From Paenilisteria newyorkensis (GTDB lineage Bacteria; Bacillota; Bacilli; Lactobacillales; Listeriaceae): a DNA stretch of 53,123 nucleotides. The stretch is taken from positions 1-53,123 of the forward strand of contig NZ_JNFB01000018.1 in the NCBI RefSeq assembly GCF_000766145.1, written 5' to 3'. Below are positions 9,088 through 17,509 of this stretch, in pieces (position 1 is the first letter of the stretch; every line of letters starts with the position of its first letter). The notes below the pieces were generated by a model that saw only the letters and a program-made list of their open reading frames with translations, did not search any database and was not told where the DNA came from. The position numbers were made by a program, and so were the translations under genes.

Positions 9088-11049
9088 ATGAAAAAACTGA
9101 AAATGTTAACTGCTTTACTTAGTTTGTCACTTTTGGCCTCATTACTAGCTCCATCTTTAGGCGCGTATGCGATGACCTCGGAGGATAAGGAGACGCAAGC
9201 GAAGACGGGACAGCCGTTTGCCTCTTACTGGTTCCCAAATGAACTGCTAAAATGGAGTCCAAAAACAGATCCAGATGCACCGTTTAATAAAGGCACGATT
9301 CCTTTGAAAAAACGAGTGACATCAGCTAAATCTAACGCTACGCAAACGAGCAAAGGGGAACTGATGTCGCTTGATATTATCAATCAGCATACAGCGGGAA
9401 CGCCTTCGCAAGGTTTTAAGAGTATTCAGGTGTACAATCCGACGCAATGGCAATATATTGATGTGCTCGTTGCTTGGGCTGGTTCTTCTGGTGAAGGGAT
9501 TATTATTCCGCCGAGCGCCGACACGATTGATATGGCGCATAAAAACGGCGTGCCTGTAGTCGGGACTGTCTTTTTCCCGCCGAATGTGTATGGTGGAAAG
9601 ACCGAATGGGTGAAGCAGTTTATTACGAAGGATGCGAATGGGCGGTATCCTGTGGCTGATAAATTGCTGGAGGTCGCGAATTATTACGGTTTCGATGGCT
9701 GGTTTATCAATCAGGAAACGACTGGTTTTACAACGGCTGATTCCGTTGCTATGCAAAATGTACTGAAGTATATGCAAGCTAAAAAAGGCGCGAATCAGCA
9801 AATCATTTGGTACGACTCGATGACGACGACTGGCGAAATTGATTGGCAAGGTGCTTTGAACGAGAAGAATAGTCCTTTCTTAACGCAGAATAAAAAAGCG
9901 GTTTCGAATGGGATGTTTATTGACTTTCGCTGGAATCCGGACCGTCTTGCTGCCTCTAATAAAAATGCGGCCGCGCTCGGTGTGAATCCGCATAAATTAT
10001 ATGCTGGCGTCGATGTTCAATCCAATGGCTATACTAGTAATGTCAATTGGGGCGCGATTTTCCCTCCAGCTGGGCAAGCGCCGATTGTTTCGCTCGGCCT
10101 CTATATTCCTGGCTGGGTTTACTACAATTCGACGAGTGAGGCTGATTTTGTAGCAAAAGAAAATAAGTTTTGGAATGGCAATAAAGTCGATCCGCGTTAT
10201 CCTGAAAATGTGACTGGCGCAAAGGATTGGCAAGGTATCGCAAAATATTTCCCAGAGAAATCCGGTATTTCAGCACTCCCGCTCAAAACCAATTTTAATA
10301 CTGGGAAAGGAACCTTTTTCAATAAGAATGGCGTTCGGTTGCAAACTGGCGAATGGAATCAGCGTGGGATGCAAGATGTGATGCCGACCTATCGCTTTAT
10401 TTTGGATAATAAAGGTGGCAATAAATTAGCGGCTAGCATTGCTTCGGATGACGCTTACACTGGCGCTTCTTCCCTACTTTTATCTGGAAATACGGTGAAA
10501 AATGGGACGACAACGACGAAATTGTTCGCAACGGATGTCAAAGTAAAGCGCGACACAACTTTTTCGATGAAGGTGAAAGGTACTGGAAATGCACATAAAC
10601 TCGTGTTGCAATTTGCAGGTGAGAAAAATCCTCGTAAAGTCGCGTTGAAGGCTTCAAGCACCGGCTGGGTCAACTGGGCAACGACGCTCAGTCCTTACTA
10701 CGGCAAAACGATTAAAGAAATTTCGCTTGAAACAACAACGACCGCAACACAATCTAATGCAAAAATTCGAATCGGTGAAATTGCGCTTCAAGGCAAAACA
10801 GATATTGGCTACGTCGGCGCGGTGAAGAACGTCAAAGTAGCTGAGAAAGTAACACCAGAACGCAAAACAAACGCTCGTATCACTTGGGATAAAGCGCTTG
10901 GCAACGTTCGCTATTATGAAATTTATCAAAAAAATGCTAAAGGAGCACAAGAATTAATTGGTACAACGCCTTCTAGTGCCTTCTTTGCAACCGACGTCTA
11001 TACTGTGAAAGGCAAAGCTCAAATTACAGTGAAAGCCGTCGGGTATTAA
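9088..11049 (+). CDS. Secreted GH85 endo-beta-N-acetylglucosaminidase
   Basis: A signal peptide (residues 1-28, hydrophobic core then AYA) precedes a GH85 domain. The segments SIQVYNPTQWQYIDVLV and GTVFFPP lead to the DGWFINQE motif, which supplies the Asn208-x-Glu210 catalytic pair of the family. A beta-rich region (about 440-570) and a fibronectin-like tail (about 580-653) follow. GH85 enzymes cleave the chitobiose core of N-linked glycans, so the secreted enzyme may release sugars from host or environmental glycoproteins. I start at ATG 9088 because it has the ribosome site GAAAGGGAG and a proper signal peptide. No cell-wall anchor motif is visible. Confidence 0.9.
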   Translation: MKKLKMLTALLSLSLLASLLAPSLGAYAMTSEDKETQAKTGQPFASYWFPNELLKWSPKTDPDAPFNKGTIPLKKRVTSAKSNATQTSKGELMSLDIINQHTAGTPSQGFKSIQVYNPTQWQYIDVLVAWAGSSGEGIIIPPSADTIDMAHKNGVPVVGTVFFPPNVYGGKTEWVKQFITKDANGRYPVADKLLEVANYYGFDGWFINQETTGFTTADSVAMQNVLKYMQAKKGANQQIIWYDSMTTTGEIDWQGALNEKNSPFLTQNKKAVSNGMFIDFRWNPDRLAASNKNAAALGVNPHKLYAGVDVQSNGYTSNVNWGAIFPPAGQAPIVSLGLYIPGWVYYNSTSEADFVAKENKFWNGNKVDPRYPENVTGAKDWQGIAKYFPEKSGISALPLKTNFNTGKGTFFNKNGVRLQTGEWNQRGMQDVMPTYRFILDNKGGNKLAASIASDDAYTGASSLLLSGNTVKNGTTTTKLFATDVKVKRDTTFSMKVKGTGNAHKLVLQFAGEKNPRKVALKASSTGWVNWATTLSPYYGKTIKEISLETTTTATQSNAKIRIGEIALQGKTDIGYVGAVKNVKVAEKVTPERKTNARITWDKALGNVRYYEIYQKNAKGAQELIGTTPSSAFFATDVYTVKGKAQITVKAVGY

Positions 11050-11436
11050 ACTTAAAAGAGTTTGGTGCATAACCGAAATAAATCGGCGACAAGCGCTCGC
11101 ATTGTTGGGGCTGTTCGAAATGAAATGAGTTACAGCCCCAATATGCCTATGAGCATCGCGAATAGGCGGTCCATCAGGAGGTTTAGAACAAGAATGCGAT
11201 ACATCTCTACGGTTCTGCTACACAAGAGCAGTTTCGCTTAACTTCTCGCATGGTCGGGGATACGACTCCCTTCCTGCTTTCAGTCATCACGTACAGTCGT
11301 ACGCTCCGCTTCCGGCTTCCACCAAATCCCCTGAATACAAACGCTTTCGCTCAATTTGTGTAAAGCTTAATCTTCGTCTTACCCAAAATATGGGCGAGGC
11401 GATTTTTTCTTATTTGGCGTTTGTCCCGACCTCTTC
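11050..11436. repeat. Gene-free stretch with a structured repeat element
   Basis: No convincing gene is seen. TTGGGGCTGT (11105-11114) pairs perfectly with ACAGCCCCAA (11132-11141), followed at once by TATG. The same stem-then-CAATATG layout occurs three times near 40700-41070. Further along, CTTCCTGC and GCTCCGCTTCCGGCTT resemble the 115-bp repeats there. A longer-range pairing between GTCGGGGAT (about 11250) and ATCCCCTGA (about 11325) is possible. It may be a diverged member of the same family. Confidence 0.45.
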
Positions 11437-11634
11437 CTATTTCTGGCGTTTGTCGATAAACCAGCTTCCGAGCGCACCGACTAGAAGAATTCCTAGCGAT
11501 GGTATCGAGTAATCGACGAAGAAAGTGGTGAACTCGATTCCCGCGAATTGCAATGCGACCGTCACTAATCTGGCGACCAATAAAATAAGCCCAATAATGA
11601 CCAAGGCATTAAAAAATAATTTCAAAAAATGCAT
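11437..11634 (-). CDS. Small two-pass membrane protein
   Basis: A 65-residue protein with two hydrophobic segments (about residues 5-27 and 37-57) and a basic C-terminal tail DKRQK. A GGAGGAG-type ribosome site precedes the start. It is divergent from the uracil-DNA glycosylase-like gene, with a TATAAT between them that serves the latter. I do not recognise the family. Confidence 0.55.
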   Translation of the reverse strand: MHFLKLFFNALVIIGLILLVARLVTVALQFAGIEFTTFFVDYSIPSLGILLVGALGSWFIDKRQK

Positions 11635-11703
11635 CCCTTCTCCTCCTGTCTCTCTTCCATGTTATAATTTAATAGAAGAAAGTTCAAGTTTGGGAGTGAT
11701 AAT

Positions 11704-12345
11704 ATGACCTATCCGCGCGATTTAATCGATCCAATTATCCTTAAAAATAGAGAATTTGACTTGGAGGGTTTCGTATTTGGTAATGGCGATTTTTCACCTG
11801 ATATTATGTTGATTGGTGAGGCTCCTGGTGAAGTCGAGATTAGAACTGGAGTCCCATTTACTGGGCGTTCTGGCAAGGAACTCGATAAAACGCTTGCTAT
11901 CGCTGGTTTAACACGCGATCAAGTTTATATTACAAGCATCGTTCGAAGTCGCCCATTTGGCAGGAAAACAATCATCGATAAAACTGGGCAGAAAATCGAG
12001 AAACGTCCGAATCGAATGCCAAAACAAAAAGAAATCCTGTTACACGCCCCGCTTCTTGATTATGAAATTGCGCAAGTCCAGCCGAAATTAATCATCGCTT
12101 TGGGTGGCTGTTCCTTGAAGCGCCTCATCGATAATAACATGAAGATTTCTGAGTCGCATGGCACTATTTGGCATGGGAAGATCAAACAGCTTGGCGCCGA
12201 TTCTAATTATGTCCCCTCTCAGCAAGCATACGATGTTTTTCCGATATTCCATCCTGCCGCTATTTTCTACAATCGTAAAATAGAACCACAACTCATTGCG
12301 GATTGGGAGAAGTTGAAAGAAATTTTAGAGGCGAAAGCAATATAA
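11704..12345 (+). CDS. Uracil-DNA glycosylase superfamily protein, without iron-sulfur cysteines
   Basis: The 213-residue protein has the family 4-like motif A GEAPGEVE, the GVPFTGRSGKEL segment, YITSIVRSRP and the C-terminal FPIFHPAA motif that carries the catalytic-loop histidine. Family 4 enzymes hold a 4Fe-4S cluster with four cysteines; here only one Cys is visible, so the cluster is absent. It probably acts on uracil or a related base in DNA, but activity is uncertain. A TATAAT lies about 35 bp upstream and GGGAGTG precedes the ATG. Confidence 0.82.
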   Translation: MTYPRDLIDPIILKNREFDLEGFVFGNGDFSPDIMLIGEAPGEVEIRTGVPFTGRSGKELDKTLAIAGLTRDQVYITSIVRSRPFGRKTIIDKTGQKIEKRPNRMPKQKEILLHAPLLDYEIAQVQPKLIIALGGCSLKRLIDNNMKISESHGTIWHGKIKQLGADSNYVPSQQAYDVFPIFHPAAIFYNRKIEPQLIADWEKLKEILEAKAI

Positions 12346-12405
12346 ACGACAGATCCGCACGTTTGTTCTATAATGATACTACTAATGAAAAAGGGGGATT
12401 GTTTG

Positions 12406-12855
12406 ATGACACTATTATTGATGTTGGCTGGGCTGATGGCGGGGATGACTATTCCTGTTCAAACTGCGGTCAATTCACGACTACGCGGCTATACAAAATC
12501 GCCTTTTATCGCCTCTTGGGTGTCTTTTTTGATTGGAAGTATTATTTTGATCGCACTGGCACTCGTTTTTGAGCACAGTTGGACGTTTGATGTACATATA
12601 CTGGCGGTTAATCCTTGGTGGATTTGGTTCGGCGGTGGCGCGCTTGGTGTGTTCTTTTTAACGTCAAATATTTTATTAATGCCGCGACTCGGCTCGGCTT
12701 TGACCGTCGTGATTACGCTTTGTGGCCAAATGGTGATGGCACTTTTGATTGACCATTTCGGCTGGTTTGGCGTGCCGATTCATGAGCTTAATTTGCCACG
12801 AGTTATCGGAATCGCAATGATGTTTTTCGGCGTTATTCTGATGCAGCGTTATTAA
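12406..12855 (+). CDS. DUF606/YdcZ-family membrane protein, first of a pair
   Basis: 149 residues with four to five hydrophobic helices. QTAVNSRLRG near the N-terminus and GGALGVFFLTSNILLMPRLGSALTV are hallmarks of the DUF606 (YdcZ) branch of the drug/metabolite transporter superfamily. I start at ATG 12406 because AAGGGGG lies upstream, and earlier in-frame ATGs have none. It is immediately followed by a paralogue. Substrate unknown. Confidence 0.85.
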   Translation: MTLLLMLAGLMAGMTIPVQTAVNSRLRGYTKSPFIASWVSFLIGSIILIALALVFEHSWTFDVHILAVNPWWIWFGGGALGVFFLTSNILLMPRLGSALTVVITLCGQMVMALLIDHFGWFGVPIHELNLPRVIGIAMMFFGVILMQRY

Positions 12856-12868
12856 AGGAGGATTTTTT

Positions 12869-13336
12869 ATGACAACAAAACGATCTAAATCGATGATCGC
12901 ATTTATGTGCATGGGGCTTGTGGCGGGCATGATGTCGCCGATTCAGACGTCCATTAATAGCCGATTGCGGATTGCGGTGGATTCGCCGATTATTGCTTCG
13001 ATGATTTCATTTCTGGTCGGGATGACGCTACTCCTACTCATATCACTAATTGTCGAACGCAGACTGACATTTCAACTGCGCGGCGTTGGTCGAATTCCGT
13101 GGTGGATTTTCACTGGTGGCGCACTCGGCGTTATTTTTGTTACGTCGAATATTTTACTGCTACCGCTACTCGGCTCGGCGCTGACCGTTGTTTTGGCGCT
13201 TTGCGGGCAGATGATTATTGCGCTGACGATTGACCATTTCGGCTGGTTCGGCATTATCCGGCATCCCATTAATCGTTACCGCGTACTCGGCGTGCTTTCG
13301 ATGGTTGGCGGTGTTCTGCTGATTCAATGGTTCTAA
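12869..13336 (+). CDS. DUF606/YdcZ-family membrane protein, second of a pair
   Basis: 155 residues, clearly a paralogue of the upstream gene: it shares QTSINSRLR, GGALGVIFVTSNILL and DHFGWFG. A strong AAAGGAGG site follows the preceding stop, with 13 bp between the genes. Tandem small members of this superfamily often assemble as heterodimers, so the two may form one antiparallel transporter. That assembly is inference. Confidence 0.85.
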   Translation: MTTKRSKSMIAFMCMGLVAGMMSPIQTSINSRLRIAVDSPIIASMISFLVGMTLLLLISLIVERRLTFQLRGVGRIPWWIFTGGALGVIFVTSNILLLPLLGSALTVVLALCGQMIIALTIDHFGWFGIIRHPINRYRVLGVLSMVGGVLLIQWF

Positions 13337-13420
13337 ACTGACTCCGTTCGGGACTTCCTTTATTCAAAATTACTGCTATAATAATTAGAGGCTCAGTCAG
13401 AAAAAAAGGGAGATGAGGCA

Positions 13421-14329
13421 GTGATTACTAAAATACCTTTTAACAATGGGAAATATGATTGGATTAATATCAACATTGAGAACCCTACGGAATTAAAGAA
13501 GTTCTACGAGGAATATGAAATTGATGATGAAGTTGTGGCTTATTCGCTGGATAGAAACGAGCGCGCGCATTTGGAGTATGATTTAGCTACGAATACGTTT
13601 GTGCTGTTTTTCAACGTGCCGAACAATGAGAAAATTGATGATCATTATGAGACGATTCCGATGACGTTTTTGATTAAAGGCTCGCAATTTATTACGGTGA
13701 CGAATGCGAAAAATCAATATGTGGCGGATAAAATGAAACGATATTTGGACAACAACGATGGAAAAACGATTTTTGAGTTCTTATTTAGTTCTTTATTTAT
13801 GATTACCGATTCCTATTTTCCGTTCGTCGAGCAAATGGATGCCGATAGAAAAACGATTAATGACAAATTGAAGGAAAAAACGACGAAGCAAAATCTGCTT
13901 TCTCTATCTGATTTGGAGACTGGTATCGTTTACTTTGTTTCAGCATCGAAGCAAAATCTAGTTTTGTTGGAGCAGATTAAGACGCATATTATTTATCGGA
14001 CGCTCGATGCGAATGAGAAAGAGCAGTTTGAAGATGCGGTGATTGAGGCAAAGCAGTTGGTTGAGATGACGCAATTATCATCGCAAATTTTGCAGCAGTT
14101 GTCGGGAACGTATAACAATATTTTGAATAATAATCTGAATGATACGATTAAAATTTTGACGGTGTTGTCGATTCTGCTAACGATTCCTACGATTATTACC
14201 GGATTTTTCGGGATGAACATGCCTTTGCCGCTGGAACACAATCCGTTTGGCTGGATCACTACGATTGCGATTAGTGTCGTTGTTTGGTTCGTGCTTTCCT
14301 ATGTATTACGCAGATTGTTGAGACGGTGA
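13421..14329 (+). CDS. CorA-family divalent cation transporter
   Basis: 302 residues: a long cytoplasmic N-terminal domain, a stalk helix (about 215-240) and two C-terminal membrane helices. The first helix ends in GFFGMNMP, the GMN selectivity motif of CorA channels. It should carry Mg2+ or a similar metal. It starts at a GTG with GGGAGATGAGG just upstream. A hairpin terminator overlaps the stop and is shared with the convergent HAD gene. Confidence 0.9.
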   Translation: MITKIPFNNGKYDWININIENPTELKKFYEEYEIDDEVVAYSLDRNERAHLEYDLATNTFVLFFNVPNNEKIDDHYETIPMTFLIKGSQFITVTNAKNQYVADKMKRYLDNNDGKTIFEFLFSSLFMITDSYFPFVEQMDADRKTINDKLKEKTTKQNLLSLSDLETGIVYFVSASKQNLVLLEQIKTHIIYRTLDANEKEQFEDAVIEAKQLVEMTQLSSQILQQLSGTYNNILNNNLNDTIKILTVLSILLTIPTIITGFFGMNMPLPLEHNPFGWITTIAISVVVWFVLSYVLRRLLRR

Positions 14330-14376
14330 AAAAGACCGAATACTAGGCCCAAAAAGCTCAGCGTTCGGTCTTTTTC
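14328..14376. terminator. Bidirectional terminator between corA-like and HAD genes
   Basis: GAAAAAGACCGAA and TTCGGTCTTTTTC form a perfect 13-bp stem around a 23-nt loop, touching both stop codons. Confidence 0.85.
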
Positions 14377-15175
14377 AGTTAAATGGGTACTCTTTATTCA
14401 GAATAGCGTCGATCGTATTAAGTACGCCCTCTTCATTGTTCGAGTCGGTCATATAATTCGCAGCACTTTTGACCGGCTCCGTCGCATTTCCCATCGCAAA
14501 ACCGTATGCCACATGATGCAGCATCTCGATATCATTACCACTATCTCCAAAAGCGACTGTTTCATGATCTTCAATATGACATAGCTCCTGAATCCGCTTC
14601 ACGCCGTGCGCCTTATGTAAACCGGGAATAATCAAATCAATATACACATTTCCACTCGTGACTGGTGTAATAAAATCGCCAACGCTTTCATGCAATTTAT
14701 CCAACACTTCTGGCACGTCCGATTCGTTAAACGTGAGCGCGAATTTGAAAATTGTATCGTTGATGGTATAGAGATCGTCCACGCGCTTTAATTTATGGTA
14801 GTATTTCAAGCTTTGATTGAAGTCCGCCTCGCCAACGTACGCACTATTCCGGCCACAAACAACAAGGCTACTGGGCTGGAAATCGCGAAGAATATCAAGG
14901 ACCTTGCGCACCGTATTCTCACTCATTTCACCACAAAAAACTTCCTCATTGGAATGAACGATATACGCACCATTTTCAGCCACGAAAGAAATTTCGTCCA
15001 CAAAATCTGGAAAGAATGATTTTAATTGATAATACTGATTTCCGCTTGCGACAACAAATCGGATACCACGCTTTTTTAATTCAGTGTATTGTTGGCGGAA
15101 ACGTTCGCGGTTGTAATCTTGGTTGTTATTCAAGAATGTGCCGTCCATATCGACTGCGATTAGTTTTATTGGCAT
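14375..15175 (-). CDS. HAD-superfamily Cof-type phosphatase
   Basis: 266 residues. Motif I is VDMDGTFL (nucleophile and acid Asp), motif II is VASGNQ, and motifs III-IV are in AHGVKRI and FGDSGNDIEMLHH. The large C2-type cap (about residues 85-195) defines the Cof/YidA subgroup, which dephosphorylates sugar phosphates and similar cytosolic metabolites. In the element-free chromosome it would lie directly downstream of guaA and its native terminator. Confidence 0.9.
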   Translation of the reverse strand: MPIKLIAVDMDGTFLNNNQDYNRERFRQQYTELKKRGIRFVVASGNQYYQLKSFFPDFVDEISFVAENGAYIVHSNEEVFCGEMSENTVRKVLDILRDFQPSSLVVCGRNSAYVGEADFNQSLKYYHKLKRVDDLYTINDTIFKFALTFNESDVPEVLDKLHESVGDFITPVTSGNVYIDLIIPGLHKAHGVKRIQELCHIEDHETVAFGDSGNDIEMLHHVAYGFAMGNATEPVKSAANYMTDSNNEEGVLNTIDAILNKEYPFN

Positions 15176-15229
15176 TTTGGGTTGGCTCCTTTTTGGGCTG
15201 TATTTAGCTCTATTATAACATTTCTAAGT

Positions 15230-15273
15230 ACAAAAAAAGAGCCGAAACCCTATAAAAGGATTTCAAGCTCTTT
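15230..15273 (-). terminator. Original guaA terminator, now cut off from guaA by the element
   Basis: On the minus strand AAAGAGCTTGAAATCC pairs with the partner ending GGTTTCGGCTCTTT, followed by a run of seven T. It abuts the outer 14-bp att repeat. If the element excised, this hairpin would lie a few bases after the guaA stop. Confidence 0.75.
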
Positions 15274-15276
15274 GGA

Positions 15277-15290
15277 ATTTACTCCCACTC
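15277..15290. repeat. att core copy, distal end
   Basis: ATTTACTCCCACTC is identical to 29252-29265. Flanking bases differ on both sides, fixing the repeat at 14 bp. Read on the minus strand it is GAGTGGGAGTAAAT. Confidence 0.85.
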
Positions 15291-15305
15291 GATTCTAACA
15301 TCCAA

Positions 15306-15326
15306 ATATTAAACATATTTGTTTAT
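15306..15326. promoter_or_regulatory. Distal copy of the element's repressor operator
   Basis: This 21-bp sequence is identical to 28532-28552 in the repressor control region, 13 kb away. It contains the dyad AAACATATTTGTTT (AAAC-N6-GTTT). It lies 16 bp inside the outer att core with no gene start nearby. Confidence 0.55.
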
Positions 15327-15389
15327 TTTAATGCCGTAAAAAGCCCTTTATTTATATATATTATCGCTATTATTTATGGTTTTCAAATT

Positions 15390-15411
15390 AATAGTATCAA
15401 AATAGTATCAG
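15390..15411 (+). repeat. Subterminal repeat, distal copy (candidate integrase arm sites)
   Basis: A 22-bp sequence with two AGTATCA words spaced 11 bp apart. It matches 29175-29196 at 21 of 22 positions, in the same orientation, just inside the other end. Paired subterminal direct repeats are typical of arm-type integrase sites. Confidence 0.55.
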
Positions 15412-15421
15412 TAACTAAACA

Positions 15422-17509
15422 TTAATCATGACTTCTCATTTTATTAATTATACCTTTCCCAAATGGAGATAGTTGGTTAAATACCGTTCTATCTTTTTTT
15501 AGTTTAATTAACTTATTCTCAGTTCCGTTAGTATCAACATACCTAACTATTTTGTTACTAATTAAATTTATATCTTCTTTAGGAAATCCTAGATCAACCA
15601 AAATTCTTTCATATCCATCTTCTGAATCAGAATAAGCTTTTATCATATTCATACTTTGTATAAATGCCCTATTTTGTTCTCTATTAAATATCCCTTTCTC
15701 ATCAAATAATTCATAAATGGTAATTATTTTCATCATCTTAAACTTTATGAACTCATCAATTTGAAATAACGTATCGATAAATAGATTTATATCTTCTGTT
15801 GTATATTCACTGTATGTCTTGATAAATTTATCAATTACAAATTTCATTCCTTTAGTAGAAACAAGCATATTGTATACAGGATCAAATGAAATATATTTTT
15901 CCTCGCTATTTTGATTATAAAACGAATATGTTTTTAATTTTGTTCCATTTAAATACTTATTATCCACATTCAATATTTTGAATTTGATATCTGATATTAC
16001 CCTAATTTCCTTTTCATGATTAGTTATCCCATCAAAATTGTCTATGAATCTATCCAATATCTTAAATTCAATACCAGCTTCTATAATTTCGGCATATCTA
16101 ATACCAAACTTTTCATCAAGTCTATTAGATAAACTATCTACACTCTCTTGCGCCTCCTGTGGTAATTCTTTATCCAAGTATAAGCATTCATCTTCAATAC
16201 TATCAGTGCTTATTTCAGAACTTTCGAATAATATTTTCAAATCGATCCAATCATCAGGATTATACATCTCATAGGTCTCTTTATTTGTTATATATACTTC
16301 TCCACGTTTTGGATTTTCTATATTTAATCTACCTACTCTTCCAATAAGATTATTTAATTCAAAAACATTTCGAGGTTTGTCTACAATCACTAAATTATTA
16401 GTTGGAGTATTTATTCCCTCAACTAAAGTACTGGTACACAGTATAGTATGTATACATCCATCTAATTTGGCATATTCATTTTCTATATATTTTCTTAAAA
16501 AAATAGGGGTCTTTCCATGATGAATTCCAATTCCTTGCTTTAGGTATTCAACGTAATACCATTCAGGATGTATGTTTTCCGAAATCCATTCAATTATTTC
16601 ATCATCGTAACCTTCATATTCGAAATTCATATGACTATTATTCTCCAAAAAACGTTTTATACGCCCTGGAGTTAAAAAGTACACAAATCTTTTTTCATCA
16701 CTCTCTCCAAAGTAGTTCATCAACTCAGGGGTATAATTTATCTTATTATATACAATATTTAAATTTGTTATGAATTTTTCAATCTTTATGTTAGATCTGT
16801 CAAAACTAACACTCTTTATGAATGGTCCTAATAATAATATTTTATTGGCTCTATGAATTAGATACTTATATATGTAATTCATCTTAATTAATCTACTGTG
16901 CTCATTTCTTTTATCACTCTTTTCAGCAGAATCAATTGAATTAAGTTTATATATCTCATCATAAACCAACAAGTCTATCTTGTTTGCACTTAAATATTGC
17001 TGGAATAATCTTGTACTAATCCGCTCTGGTACAACTATTATTATTTTTTTTGAAGTATCATAATACTGTTTTAGTTCCGCATCAGACGTTATCAATGTAT
17101 AGATTCTACCAAAATAAGAGAAACATTTTTCCCTTATTTCATTCATCAATGCAATAGTTGGTACAACAAAAACTACATCATCAATTTTCGAGGTATTACG
17201 CATGATGTATTCTAAAGCGATAAATGTTTTCCCGAAACTAGTTGGAGCGCTTATAAAGAGATTTCCTTTTTGAAGTAACTGTAAACATTGTTCTTGTTCA
17301 CTTGTCATGGTTATATTTTTGTTAATCAAAGATTGCCTAGCTGCTTTATTCACTTTAGTAAAAAAGCTGTCACTTGTAGAATAAATATCTAAATCAGTAA
17401 TGCCTAATAATGCTTCATCAACAAATTCGTCGTTGTATACTTGTCTTATTACCTTAATTCTAAGATTTTTCATACTTTTATCTAAATATTTCTGTTCATT
17501 CTCATTCAT
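15422..17509 (-). CDS. hamB: HamB, helicase of a Hachiman defence system
   Basis: A 695-residue SF2 helicase. Walker A is APTSFGKT (88-95), the DExH-type Walker B is DEIY (184-187), and the second RecA domain has STLVEGINTPT and GRVGR (motifs V and VI), close to Ski2-type helicases. HamB senses damaged or exposed DNA ends together with HamA and activates it during phage infection. The start overlaps the hamA stop by 8 bp, so the two are translationally coupled. The C-terminal third is lysine- and isoleucine-rich, without a recognised motif. The pairing with a DUF1837 gene makes the call firm. Confidence 0.85.
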   Translation of the reverse strand: MNENEQKYLDKSMKNLRIKVIRQVYNDEFVDEALLGITDLDIYSTSDSFFTKVNKAARQSLINKNITMTSEQEQCLQLLQKGNLFISAPTSFGKTFIALEYIMRNTSKIDDVVFVVPTIALMNEIREKCFSYFGRIYTLITSDAELKQYYDTSKKIIIVVPERISTRLFQQYLSANKIDLLVYDEIYKLNSIDSAEKSDKRNEHSRLIKMNYIYKYLIHRANKILLLGPFIKSVSFDRSNIKIEKFITNLNIVYNKINYTPELMNYFGESDEKRFVYFLTPGRIKRFLENNSHMNFEYEGYDDEIIEWISENIHPEWYYVEYLKQGIGIHHGKTPIFLRKYIENEYAKLDGCIHTILCTSTLVEGINTPTNNLVIVDKPRNVFELNNLIGRVGRLNIENPKRGEVYITNKETYEMYNPDDWIDLKILFESSEISTDSIEDECLYLDKELPQEAQESVDSLSNRLDEKFGIRYAEIIEAGIEFKILDRFIDNFDGITNHEKEIRVISDIKFKILNVDNKYLNGTKLKTYSFYNQNSEEKYISFDPVYNMLVSTKGMKFVIDKFIKTYSEYTTEDINLFIDTLFQIDEFIKFKMMKIITIYELFDEKGIFNREQNRAFIQSMNMIKAYSDSEDGYERILVDLGFPKEDINLISNKIVRYVDTNGTENKLIKLKKDRTVFNQLSPFGKGIINKMRSHD

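Noticed and set aside
9322-9849. A 175-codon antisense frame inside the GH85 gene
   Set aside because: It is a shadow of a strong coding region with clear family motifs on the other strand.
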